Numbered from the stretch's first letter, positions 11,313 to 22,063 are shown. The stretch is 64,000 bases of DNA from Zea mays (GCF_902167145.1 NC_050102.1:9362850-9426849); one strand, 5' to 3'. Made by a program: numbers and translations. The notes: generated by a model not told the origin, from the sequence alone.

Positions 11313-12067
11313 TATATATATGCCTCGAGTCCAAAAATACTGGTTATCACAATTAAATAAAAATAATTATTGCTCGCTCTTATATTCCACGTCTTTTTTA
11401 GGCTAGTCGTTAAAAATATATATTTTTTAGAATGGTTTACAACATAAGCTTAGCTCCCTTGAAAACTTAATTAAGAAACGGTTTGCAACCTACTGTACTT
11501 CTTCTGATGCTACTTAAAAAAAATATATGTCCATAAGAACTATTTCTGCAGTAGTACATTGTGGAGGAAACATAGGCAAATTTTTTTGAAAAGAGATAAA
11601 TCTATATAGTTGGACCCAATGCAAGAATATTGTACATATATAATTGTGTTGCCCATCAAATGGTTAATGGTAGATGAAGATAGGTGCAGAATTAACTTAT
11701 CAGCCCATGCTGCATGGATGTTGACACAACAGGAAGAAACTCAGCGTTCACAACACAGGTGTCCACGTACGTACCTAACAAAATGGAAATTGGCTAGCTA
11801 GCTAGCTTGTTTTTGCGTGGGGGAAACCAGATTTAAGAAATCATTTATTTGGTGACGAACCCTTCCTACCTGATGATCTGGTCCGCGCGCCTCCGATCCT
11901 TTCATCCTGCAGCTACGCTACGCTAGTATCACTTTTGACTAATGCGCGCGAGAGAAGATAAAAAGATTTATTAGTTACGGTAGTTATGCTACCATGACCA
12001 ACTTTCTGACGAACCAACGCAAACCGCATTATTCTGATCATGCGTCATGCTCCTCTTTTTCTCACTG
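11313..12067. other. Intergenic region upstream of the lipid-transfer protein gene
   Basis: AT-rich sequence without recognisable genes. It contains short gctagc runs near 11795 and ends in the TATA region of the next gene. Confidence 0.5.
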
Positions 12068-12078
12068 TATATATATAG
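12068..12078 (+). promoter_or_regulatory. TATA box of the lipid-transfer protein gene
   Basis: TATATATATAG lies about 170 bp before the start codon at 12238, leaving a leader of roughly 135 nt. It is the only TATA-like motif close to the gene. Confidence 0.6.
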
Positions 12079-12237
12079 AACACGAGCGAGCACATCTGCA
12101 ACAACGCAACGCATCGCATCACAGCCAGCTATAGCCAGGCTCCTTGTTTTCCAAATTAAAGCCTTTTTTCTTAATTTCCCTAGCTCCAAGTCGAGTGTGT
12201 GTGATCGAGAGAGCTAGCTAGCAGATCGAGCGCGCGC

Positions 12238-13137
12238 ATGATGGCGACGACGACGAGGAGTAGGCCGATGCTGCTCGCCTTGGCCGCGGTGGTGGCGACG
12301 CTGCTGGTGGTGGCCGCGCCGGCGCCGGCGTCCGGGCAGCCCGGCCCCGGCGGCGTCGTTGGGGGCGCCATGTCGTGCACGGCGTCGCTGGTCACCAGCT
12401 TCACGCCGTGCCTCAACTTCATCACCAACGGCAGCGCCTCCCCGACCGACGACTGCTGCCGGTCGCTGGGGGCGCTGATGAGGGCCAGCACCGGCTGCGC
12501 GTGCCTCATCCTCACCGGCAGCGTCTCCGTCGGCGTGCCCGTCAACCGGACGCTCGCCGTCCGGCTGCCCAGGGCGTGCAACTCCACCTCTCTCCAGCTG
12601 CAGTGCCGAGGTGGGTGTGGATCACCGAACGACTAGCTAGCTAGCTACCATCCAGTCCATGCATTACTGCAGAATTATATCGTATCAATAATCCTGTGAT
12701 GATATGACGATGATGATCTTGTTGCCTGCAGACGCGTCCTCAGCTCAGAGCCCAGCTCCAGGCCCCGTCGCAGATGCGCCTGCGCCCTCTCTGTCCACGG
12801 CCCCGTTGCGTAAGAACCTAGCTACCTTTTACCTTGTCAGAACTAACCTCTCTCTCTGATGTGTATGTGTGGAAATGTTACTGATGAACGCCATTCATGC
12901 ATGGTTATTACCTTCAAACTGGCAGCACCACCAGCGACGGCGGCGGCAGCGCCGGAGCCTGACGAAGCACCGGCGCCGGCCACGCCCACGGCCGCGGCGC
13001 CGGTCAGCCAGGGGCAGACGAGGCCGACGGTTGTGCCCGGCGCCTCCTCCTCCTCCTCCTCGACAGCAAGCTCGGACGCGCCAGCGACGGCTGGGTTTGT
13101 ACTGTTGCTTGCAATTGGAGCTGCGCTCATGACCTGA
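12238..13137 (+). CDS. GPI-anchored non-specific lipid-transfer protein (LTPG-like)
   Basis: The product should carry lipids at the outer face of the plasma membrane or in the wall, as LTPG proteins do in cuticle and suberin formation. Exons are 12238-12610, 12732-12809 and 12926-13137 with GT-AG borders, giving 220 residues. Residues 1 to about 33 form a signal peptide (MLLALAAVVATLLVVAA core). The mature part has the eight-cysteine pattern at 47, 58, 73, 74, 87, 89, 114 and 123 (C-C-CC-CxC-C-C). N-glycosylation sequons lie at about 64, 103 and 115. Exons 2 and 3 encode a Pro/Ala/Ser-rich linker with a serine run, then a hydrophobic tail (GFVLLLAIGAALM) typical of a GPI-attachment signal. 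A second Met directly follows the first, so the start could be 12241. Intron 1 retention would end the protein after residue 132. Confidence 0.88.
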
Positions 13138-14093
13138 TGCGATGGTTCGCTAAATAACGTCGGAGCACTGGAGTGTCTTGGTGAATCTTATTAGCTGCTA
13201 TTTAATTATTAGTATCTGTTTGTTACTAAATCGATGGTGTTCTGAACTGGCAGTGCCTGCTGTATTTTACCACATTTTTTTGTCACGGTGTTTGAACCTT
13301 TCATCAGTTTCGTCGTCAGGACTTAGCAGAATAATGTACTGTGTACTGTTATGGTGGAATATATTTTTTTATTGTCTTATTCAGCAAGAGTATGTTCGTT
13401 TTCATCTCAATCCATATGAAACTCATGTCTGAAACAATATATATATCTATCTATAAACGTAGGAAACCCTATGTCATGTGTTACCCCTCTAATCTACTGC
13501 ATATGATACATCGATTTCTAGTTGAAGGATAACAGATGTTTATCAAATTATTATCTAGTAAACGCTCACTAAAATTGTTGGAAATTAATTTATTATTGTT
13601 GGTAGGTTGAAAAATGCAAGGTTAAAATGCTTAAAAACAAGGCAAACCCTACATCGCTCAATTAATCCAGAAAAAAGGCTAAAACAACAATAATATACCT
13701 AGCTAAAATAAGCCTCACAGCTAACCACACCCTAGCACAAGGGGCAAGCCGGCGAGATGTGGCATAACCGTGGATAAGAACACACCCAAGCTCAAGGGTG
13801 AAGTTGTAGCATGACCAGGTAACAAGCCGGGAATGGCAGCTTTATGAAGTGGTGGAGTAGTTCTATAGGTTGACGCCAAAGGAACTACAGAAGGGTCTCA
13901 ACACTCTCGTTATTTTGTAGCTTGGGAGATTTGAAAGCATTGAAATGTTTGCGTCTATGACAAAGTTGCACCGGACGTTTCGGTGGAGCTACAAAATATT
14001 GCCGATGAGGGCTCTCCAGCGTTTTCGAGAAAAAAACAAGTTGTTAGCACAAAGGTGAACATAAGACAAAGATGCAACATTAGACAATGATTA
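13138..14093. other. 3' flank of the LTP gene and unrecognised intergenic sequence
   Basis: The first 250 bp probably hold the LTP 3' UTR. The rest is AT-rich with no open frame or motif that I recognise. Confidence 0.5.
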
Positions 14094-14480
14094 TCTCTAT
14101 CTCTATCTATACTTTAAAGCACTAGTTTTGACTATCGTGTTGCGTCACACGCGAAGAGCACGATTGTTCCCCTCCCCCTCTATTTTCTCCTCAACATCTC
14201 GTCTAACAACCCGATAAGATAAGTCTTATGTTTTACATCTCTCCTAACAACCAAATAAGACAAGTCTTTATCTCTTGCATGCGCAATCAACCATACAATC
14301 AACACGAGCGTTTATATTAGCCCCAAAAACTTTCTATCAATTTCACCTCTCCGCCTTTCTCACCTAAATTCTTCCGCACCACAAGAGAGAACGTCGAGCA
14401 GGCCATCCTGCTAACCTTCAAGTCGCCATCCACCTTCGCGCCCCACCGCGGCGCCACCTTTACCTTTCCCGTCAACAAGC

Positions 14481-14610
14481 GCCTCCAACCTGCTCATAGG
14501 CTAGAGAACGCTCACATGGAGGGAAAGGTTCATAGGAGGGGGGGAGCCTCCAACCTGCTCATAGGCTAGAGAACGCTCACATGGAGGGAAAGGTTCATAG
14601 GAGGGGGGAG
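14481..14610 (+). repeat. 65-bp tandem duplication inside the Helitron-like relic
   Basis: Two near-identical 65-bp units (14481-14545 and 14546-14610), each starting gcctccaacctgctcatagg, lie head to tail. Their identity suggests a recent duplication. Confidence 0.9.
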
Positions 14611-14698
14611 AGAGATGCTTGGGAGCCAGAACCGGGGCCCGAGGCCTCGGTCGGTGAAAGTCGAGATCATTCACGATCTTGCGCGCGTCGGCAACCTC

Positions 14699-14742
14699 GC
14701 CGGTGTCTAGAGAAAGCTACGCCGGTGTCTAGAGAAAGCTAC
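14699..14742 (+). repeat. 22-bp tandem duplication
   Basis: Two exact 22-bp units begin gccggtgtctagagaaag at 14699 and 14721. It lies about 90 bp after the 65-bp duplication, in the same relic. Confidence 0.9.
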
Positions 14743-14845
14743 GAGAGGTCGAGATAACATATGTGTGATTTGTTTTCATGTAATCGTTGTGCTCTAACGT
14801 TTTATTAAATAATTTATATGTCGTTCTCAACGGGCATTGTACCGG

Positions 14846-15467
14846 TGCACCGTTATGGTATCACCTTGCAATTCGCTGGCCACAACAGACTATTTGACGA
14901 TGCCTTGAAGGACGGACATGATATTGTAGGGACGTAACTGTCACCATGCTTAGCGTAAGCGAAGTCCTATGCCAAGAAGGAACTGTCATGCCATGCGTAC
15001 GCCGTCAAGGTGGACTGCGGTGGGTGGTTATTCAGTGACATCTCTCACACCATAAAGCATCACCGGTGCCAACCATGAGCTGGGCTTGAGCCCTCGCCCC
15101 TCATACCCACAAGGAAAATCATAGCAGCCCATATCGAATTGCAATAGCATGTTGAGCCTCTTGTGGCAGAATGTGCTTCTCTCTAAAAAGGAAATTTACA
15201 AAATCTCGTCAAACACTTCAAACCAAAGCCAAAAAAAGGGCAACCCTATTTACCACCATAAATGAGATGGGTAGTGGGATGGAATGGAACCAACCCAGCC
15301 CTTATTGATGTATATTTAAAGGAAACAACAACAGTTATGCAGCATAGGGGGGACAGTCTTATCTCCTCAGTCTTTTACTAAGTAAACAGAGGCCATACCA
15401 CAACCCTATTTACCAGAGGAAGGTAGTGCAATTATGAGACGCTCCGGTGAATGCCTTCAACATCAAA
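14846..15467. other. Intergenic sequence and 3' UTR of the FAX gene
   Basis: No independent gene is seen. The FAX gene reads leftward and its stop codon is at 15468-15470, so the portion nearest 15467 should hold its 3' UTR. Confidence 0.5.
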
Positions 15468-18400
15468 TCAAGCAGCAGCCTTCGCCTTCGCCTTCGCCTT
15501 CTTAGGAGGCGGATTCCCTCCGGCAAGAAGAACGTAGGAGTAGAAGCAGATCATTGCGGCACTGATAGGATTAAGAGATTGACAGAAGCGCAGTGAAGCA
15601 TGATATGAGAAACGAGATATTAACATATATAACTTTGACAAAGATTATAGTAGTGGATTTTCCAAAAGAGAAAAAAAATACAGGAAATAAAGGAGCACCT
15701 CAGCGCGACGTAGAATCCCCACGGAAGCAGCTTCCTCGTCTGTGAGGAAAAGAGTAAAGGTTGATCAGAAAGCTAGCCCAAGTGGTCCTCGATAAAACGA
15801 ATTACAGTCTGACTTACAGTGGTGTACGCCTGGCCGTGCTTCCATGCTACGGCAGCGGCAATGCCTGCAAATAACGAGCGTAGCATAGCATATTAATTAT
15901 CATAGGTTCCATCCATGTGCAGAATTTCAGTTCAGCTTACGACAGCTGGTTAACAGGGCCAAACATTTACAGACACTATAGTTTGCCTGTTCAGAATGCA
16001 CTTTAATGAGATCCAGAGAATATCAGCCTGCATCCAAACTCCCAGCCCTGCTCCAACAAAACCTGCCAAGACGGTATGTTGCAGAAAACAAAACTACCTG
16101 CTTGCGCCAGTATGAACGGTAAGCTGGACTTCCCGCTCCTCCAGACATTGAGGCTAAGTACAGCCAGGGCCAATATGGCAAGGCCAGGTGCAACGCCAAA
16201 GGTAAGACTCGCAGGGCTCCTCCAGAAGAGAAATCCAATAAGGCCCATGGAGAGTAAAAGTCCACCTGAACGAGAAAATTTGTAACTTTAGGGTTTTTTT
16301 TTCTCCTGATACTTTAGAGAGAATGTTGAATGGATAGCATAGTATTGGAGAAACTGAGAAGCTCTAAAAAAGGTTGAGATATTGATAAAATGCTTAGAAG
16401 CTCCCTAAACCCCTATCTAAAGATTTAGTCGGGGGGGGGGGGGGGGGGGGGGGGGGTTGGAAAGAGAGAAGACATAGAAACAAACCACGCTGCTATATCA
16501 GTAGTACCGAAGCAATAAAAAAAACTTCTACTTAATTGTATTCACCAAAAAGTTTGCTAGCTGCAAAGCTGGAATCATACCAAAAGGTATCCCTAGGCAA
16601 AAGTCGTGTATCTTTGCACACTTCTGCTGAGGAGCAGCCTCCTGCTCTGTATATTCATTAGCAGGTGCTACAATTGTTGGCTCTTCGGTTTCGCCACCTG
16701 TTTGCTCCAAGGTGGCTGCAGCTTCACCACCTGTTTCTAAGGTGGCCTCAGCTTCACCACCTGCTTGCTCCGAGGTGGCGACAGAATCAGCAGGAGTGGT
16801 ATAGTCTGCATTCACGCACATTGTAGTCCATGGCTGCAGGGGGCAATACAGCAGCAATGGCGTGAGAGGAAATATTAACCACAGATATTAGGAGTACAAG
16901 AGGAAGAACATAAGAAGGGTAGGTACTAGGTAAACATGCCGGATCTTTTTTGCTAGGAAAAAAATGCTTCTACAAAAAGGAAGAGAACTAAGCTATTTGA
17001 ATGGAAGCTACAGAGTTCAACAAATCTTGTTTTCATGACAAATACGCCCTTTTCGCTTTTATTATGTGATGAAAGATACTGGCACCTAAAATAATTGATA
17101 AAACTCCAAACATGAAGTGCATGAGATCTAACATTTGGCTTAGCTTCGAACTCATGTAATCGATGTTAGCTTAACTGAGACAACATCTACAGGTAATTAA
17201 GCTAAAGCAGTGTTTTGCAAAGATAATATTTGGATTGAAGCAGCATCCAATAGCATGATCAAACAACATATTTGCAGGGAAGCTTTGATAGGTATTAAGG
17301 CACTCATGACAACAACAGTTGAAAAGCTCAGAGTCTAAACTTAACTTCAGTAATGTAATACTCCCTCTGTCCCAAAATAAAATTCGTTTTACAGATTTGT
17401 TAGATTCATACAATCCTTGTTGTATGTGTTTTATATGTGTCTAGATTCATCTTCATCCATTTGAATATAGACATAAAAAAACAAGAGCTAAAAGGACTAC
17501 TATTTTGAAACGGAGGGAATACACACCAAAAATACACTCTTAGGTATTAATCAAAGTTATTCAGAACCCTAGGCACATGTTCATTTCAGAAACAGAGCGA
17601 ACAAATGTAATACCATAATAATAAACAAAACTGTGGTTCCCTAAACTCAGACCACCAAATAAGCATAGCTGTATTTTTAGACTTAGGAATCTAGTTGAAT
17701 AATATCATATACTTAAATATAACACAGATAAACAGAGCAAACTAATGACACATGACAGTTCCGAATACTCTTACCGCAGCACAGATAAGCCAAATAAAAT
17801 ATAGAGCACAATTGTACAAAAAAATGATTGGACTCCATAGGATTCAGACAAAACACACGCTACTAAAGTATTTGAGTAACTTGAACCACAAGCAATATGT
17901 ATAGTTGATGTTCAGATAACACAATAGTGAAAACAATACTTTGCTAAATTCAGATTTAAAGAACAAAGACCACAAAAACTGCACATGAATACAGCTAGCT
18001 CTGAACAAATTAACACAGAAAAGATTTGGTAACTAAATCCACCATTATACCTGACTAATCCTAGTGAGATACTGAAAACATGAGACAAGGGCACTGCTGC
18101 ATACAGGAACAGCTCTTATAGCAGTCCAGTTGATTGTATTGGCACAGGGAACAGATGTTCTGACAAATCGACAAGTTGAACCTACAGACTCATTTTGAGA
18201 TGAAAGTTTCTCCTTTAATATCCACAGCTAGTTGAAATGTTTCTATTTCTCGTGAGTGGATCCACACAAAAGTTTGGAAATAAAACTGAACCGCTTTACA
18301 AATTGACACGGTAAATCGCTAAATCAGGATAAATAAAGGCTTGACGACCGCTCCTGAAAAGACACGGTATATGTCCCCTGGGAACTTTCACAGTAACAAG

Positions 18401-18691
18401 CATGGATTGAAGCTTCCACCGTTGTGATCACCAGATTCAAGCTTCCATGGCTGGCAGATACAGATACCCCGAGATGGGTTCATTCGCTGGACTGACCTGT
18501 GAATCTGAGGACGAATTCCGTGACGAGGACAGCCATCGAAGTTCAGGGCCGCCGCAACGAACTTGGCCACCTTGGATCCCGGATCTTGGTGCGGCTCGGT
18601 GGAAGGAAATGCGCGGACTTTGGTGTCGCGCTCCTGCCTCCTGGGGCAGTGGCCGCCGCCAAGCCTCGGGTAGCAGATGAGTGCGCAGCAT
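15468..18691 (-). CDS. Plastid FATTY ACID EXPORT protein (FAX1-like, TMEM14 family)
   Basis: FAX1-type proteins sit in the plastid inner envelope and move free fatty acids out for lipid assembly in the ER. Six coding exons on the - strand are 18691-18497, 16833-16581, 16265-16098, 15864-15818, 15739-15699 and 15561-15468. All have GT-AG borders and a continuous frame, giving 265 residues. Residues 1 to about 55 are basic and Ser/Arg-rich, a plausible transit peptide. Residues 85-118 hold a degenerate acidic repeat (GGEAEATLE, GGEAAATLE, GGETEE). The TMEM14 domain begins at AKIHDFCLGIPFGG (about 138-151) and has four hydrophobic helices, including GLIGFLFW, LAILALAVLSL and MICFYSYVLL. The tail GGNPPPKKAKAKAKAAA is typical of FAX1. 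The same frame stays open upstream to an ATG at 18907, but that ATG overlaps the likely TATA box, so 18691 is preferred. The gene appears intact. Confidence 0.9.
16431..16456 (+). repeat. 26-bp poly(G) run in FAX intron 2
   Basis: An uninterrupted run of 26 G on the + strand lies in the intron between FAX exons 2 and 3, so the pre-mRNA carries a C tract. Such runs can form G-quadruplexes in DNA and are prone to length change and sequencing error. Confidence 0.9.
17361..17519. mobile_element. Stowaway MITE in FAX intron 1
   Basis: A 159-bp element starts ctccctctgtcccaaaataa and ends with its inverted counterpart (ttttgaaacggagggaa). It is flanked by TA on both sides (17359-17360 and 17520-17521), the Stowaway signature. 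It has no coding capacity. Confidence 0.8.
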
Positions 18692-18847
18692 CGGCGGCAG
18701 ATGGGCGCGCGGTAGGTGGCAACTCCGGCGCTCGGCGGCGGCTATGCGGGCTTCGTCGCGGGCGGGCGGCGTGTGAGGGCTGAGGACCGAGGAGCAGCGA
18801 ACGCGACTGCGAGATGTTGGATTGTTGGCAGATGTTAGGTTCTCGCG

Positions 18848-18863
18848 GGTCAACGAGTTGACC
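18848..18863. promoter_or_regulatory. Perfectly inverted pair of W-box cores upstream of FAX
   Basis: GGTCAACGAGTTGACC presents the WRKY core TTGACC on both strands with a 4-bp spacer. It lies about 160 bp upstream of the FAX start codon, just downstream of the TATA-like motif. Binding is inferred from motif only. Confidence 0.45.
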
Positions 18864-18905
18864 GAGATTCGAAGGGTGTGGAATGTACTAACCCACACAA
18901 ATGAC

Positions 18906-18917
18906 ATATATATTTTA
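18906..18917 (-). promoter_or_regulatory. Candidate TATA box for the FAX gene
   Basis: Read on the - strand this is TAAAATATATAT, about 215 bp upstream of the start codon. It would give a leader of roughly 190 nt. An ACGT-core motif (tgacgtaa) lies immediately upstream of it. Confidence 0.45.
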
Positions 18918-19429
18918 CGTCATAAGTGTAAAAAATATAGGAGACATACCTTAATGAATGAATATTTTTAGCACGTTTCTCTGAGTCTAAGATACGATTT
19001 CATCCAGCATATAAATGAGTTTTGTGTCTTCAGGAGTTCTACTGAAAAAAAATATAAAGCCTACATACATTGAATCATATGAATGATCTTTTTAAGTGTA
19101 TCTAGTGCTTGAAGAATTGTATTATAGTATCTAGGTTGTATATGCATTAAGGTTGTTTACATCAGATCGTCTGTATAGTCGTGCAAAACTACAAGTGGGT
19201 TTTGGTGATTTGAATAATAACAGGACTAATCAGCTTGCTAAGTGTTGAACAGGAAAGTAAAAAAAGCAATCATGATTGAAAACGGTCAATAGTCAAGGAT
19301 TGGCATGAAAATGTCTCATATATACAGATGTTCATGATAAAAAAGTATAAAGGATCACCACTCAGCAACGATGAATGAATCATGAAATAATTAGGTTTAT
19401 TAGGTTCATCTTATTCTTTAGTTCCCATC
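18918..19429. other. AT-rich intergenic sequence
   Basis: No coding potential or repeat signature recognised between the FAX promoter and the GC-rich block that follows. Confidence 0.5.
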
Positions 19430-19990
19430 CGTCGACTTCGCCCACCTCCGCGAGCGCAACTCTCGCCTAGACGCACATATGCCTAGTGGAGTCCCTAGCC
19501 TGGTGGCACGCCCTCGACGACTTGTCGCTCATCGTGTTCGCGCTCTCCTGGCTCAATGGAAACCTTCGCCCGTCCTGCATGCTCCTAGCCCTACTGTCGG
19601 CTCTACTCCCGTCCCTCCCATGCACATTTGCCACGCGCTCTTCGCGGCCTGCCTCCTGAGCGCCCACGAGGCTTGCGCTGGACAAAGAGGTGGTGGAGCA
19701 CAAGTCCACCTACGCCATGAAGCTAACCATGATAGGGATGATGGGAAGGAGAAGAAGAGGATCCGCGATAGCCATGGGAAGGATAGAGACAGTGAAGGAA
19801 GACAACAGGAGAAAGAGAGGGGGAAAGGCACTAGTTCAGAGAGAGAGGGAGGTGGAATGAGAGCGGATGAGTCGGAGCTGCTCGGAGCGATGCCATATCA
19901 AGGAAGAGGAGATGGTGAGGGAGCTGAAGCGCGAGCGCGGCGAGCGGCACCACTATCGCGAGCATGACATCATCTACAAATGCGTGAACT
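19430..19990 (+). pseudogene. GC-rich block resembling captured gene fragments
   Basis: Base composition changes abruptly to coding-like. One frame near 19490-19650 reads as a hydrophobic segment (about 40 residues, with LVESLAWWHALDDLSLIVF) and ends in a stop. Another near 19720-19870 reads as an Arg/Lys/Glu/Ser-rich segment. Neither is complete and no family could be named. Patchworks like this occur inside Pack-MULEs and Helitrons, but no terminal repeats were found. It sits just left of the Ji-like insertion. Confidence 0.3.
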
Positions 19991-20096
19991 CTCTTATATG
20001 CAAGTGGAAGTGAGTAGGTACACAGAAAGTAGCAAAGATATAACTCTTAGTTCAAATATATTAGCAAGAGTCACTCATCGAATATAATTGTACATC

Positions 20097-21272
20097 TGAG
20101 AGCACCTAGAGGGGGGTGAATAGGTGATCCTGTAAAACTTAAAACTTAACACCACAAACTTGATTAAGAGTTAGACAAATGAAATCAAGTGAGTAGAGAG
20201 GAGAGCTCTTGTGAAGCACAATAGACACAATGAGGACAAGCACAAGAGACACGAGGATTTATCCCGTGGTTCGGCCAAGTACAAAACTTGCCTACTCCAC
20301 ATTGTGGCGTCCCAACGGACGAGAGTTGCACTCAACTCCTCTCAAGTGATCCAATGATCAACTTGAATACCACGGTGTTCTTCTTTACTTTACTCTTTCC
20401 CGTTTGCGAGGAATCTCCACAACTTGGAGTCTCTCGCCCTTACAATAAGAATCACAATGAAGCACTAGAGTAAGGGAGGGAAGCAACACACTCAAATCCA
20501 CAGCAAATACGCACACACAAGATCAAGACTTGAGCTCAAAAGAGTATCACAAGGTTCTCACTAGAATGGAGCTCAAATCACTAAGAATGCCGAACAAGTG
20601 TGCAAGAATGAAGTGTGAGTGATCAACAATGCTCAAGGAATGCTTGGTGTTCTCCTCCATGCGCCTAGGGTCCCTTTTATAGCCCCAAGGCAGCTAGGAG
20701 CCGTTGAGAGCATTTCAAGAAGGCAATTCTTGGCTTCTGTCGCCTGGCGCACCGGACAGTCCGGTGCGCCACCGGACACTGTCCGGTGCGTATTTCTTTC
20801 CTTCTTTGGCGAAGCCGGCCGTTGGCGCACTGGACACTGTCCGGTGCACACCGGACAGTCCGGCGCCTCTTCTGATCGTTGGCTCTAGCCACGCGTCGTG
20901 CGCGGATTCTGCGGCCGACCGTTGGCCCAGCCGACTGTTGGCTCACCGGACAGTCCGGTGCACCACCGTCGAAGTCCCGAGAGCAGCCAGTTGACAGCCG
21001 CCAGCCTGGCGCACCGGACACTGTCCGGTGCACCCAGACCGAGCAGCCTTTTGGCTGTACACAGCCAACTTCTCCAAAAATTGTTTCTCCTGTTTCTAGC
21101 ACTTAGACACAATACATTAGTCTTAAAAAACAGTGTACTAAGTCTAGAAACATACCTTTAATCTTGATTTGCACTTCTTGAGTCCTTGGCACAATTTAAC
21201 ACTTAGGCATTTGTGTTGGACACTTAATCACCAAAATACTTAGAAATGGCCCAAGGGCACATTTCCCTTTCA
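20097..21272 (-). repeat. 3' LTR of the Ji-like element
   Basis: A 1,176-bp LTR. It differs from its 5' partner (1,247 bp) by several substitutions and by deletions that remove copies of a palindromic motif near 20970 and 21035. Palindromes of the CACCGGACAGTCCGGTG type lie at about 20750-20870 and 20945-21035. Confidence 0.92.
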
Positions 21273-21290
21273 ATCTCCCCCTTTTTGGTG
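21273..21290 (-). other. Polypurine tract of the Ji-like element
   Basis: Read on the - strand, ccaaaaagggggagat abuts the 3' LTR, the expected plus-strand primer for reverse transcription. Confidence 0.85.
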
Positions 21291-22063
21291 ATTTATGCCA
21301 ACACAATAAAAAGCAACTAAAAGAAGTGCAACATCAATGCAAATGAAAACTCAAATTTGTTTTGATTCAAATTTGGCATATTTGGATTATCCTTTGCCAC
21401 CACTTGGTTTTGTTTTTGCAAATCAACCTCAAATTCCTATCTCTAAGTCAAACACACTTGTTGAGACATAAAGAGAGTTGTTCCAAGAGAAATTGATCAA
21501 TGATTTCAAAAACTCCCCCTTTTCCCATAATCAACCATTCTCCCCACAAGAGGCCAACTTTTGACAAAAGAGACAATAAGAGATTTTTGACAAACCAAAA
21601 GTCCTAACTCTACTATTTTCAAAATTCTCAAGTGGTAGCTGATCCATTTCTTGCTTTGGCCTTATTTTCTCCCCCTTTGGCATCAAGCACCAAAACGGGA
21701 TCAATTTTGGCCCTTTAACCCTATTGCCTCACCAAAATCTTCAACTAAGAGTAAAAAAGGCAATAAGAGTACATAGATGAACTTGGAGTGAGTTACTCTC
21801 TCATCGGAGTGCAGTGGAAGTCTTGCATGGTCCAAGTCCACCTTTTTCCTTTCAACCCTCCTTTGGGACTAAATTAAGCAAACTCAAGCACACAGTTAGT
21901 CTCAAAGGGTCAAGTTGTAGCACATCTTCCCCCCAAATGTGTGCATCACTTGCAAATGGACTTGTGAGGTCCGGGGAGTGCTTGTACAACTTGAGCACCA
22001 TAAATAAACAACAAAATGCATTAAGGAACATGATCAAGGCATAAAACACATGTATGCTATAAA
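21291..22063 (-). other. 3' non-coding region of the Ji-like element
   Basis: Sequence between the RNase H stop codon and the polypurine tract. It is AT-rich with no recognisable coding region, as expected for this lineage. Confidence 0.6.

Larger units (their letters stand above)
14094..14845 (+). mobile_element. Helitron-like relic
   Basis: The left end (tctctatctctatctatact, then ttaaagcac) resembles maize Helitron 5' ends, which start TC after a host A. The right end near 14845 (cgttctcaacgggcattgt) resembles the hairpin-bearing 3' ends of grass Helitrons, but the final CTRR is not clear. The interior is GC-rich and gene-like yet has no intact frame, and carries two tandem duplications. 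The ends are approximate and the call depends on remembered consensus. Confidence 0.4.

Noticed and set aside
16063..16097. A 35-nt intron in FAX that would join exon 3 to nearby sequence
   Set aside because: Too short for a plant intron; the donor at 16097 instead splices to 15864, which restores the TMEM14 sequence.
18692..18907. FAX start at the upstream in-frame ATG (18907)
   Set aside because: That ATG overlaps the only TATA-like motif, and the extra 72 residues look like non-coding leader.
20745..21035. CRISPR-like array of regularly recurring palindromes
   Set aside because: The repeats lie in LTRs, spacing is irregular, there are no spacers or cas genes, and this is a plant genome.
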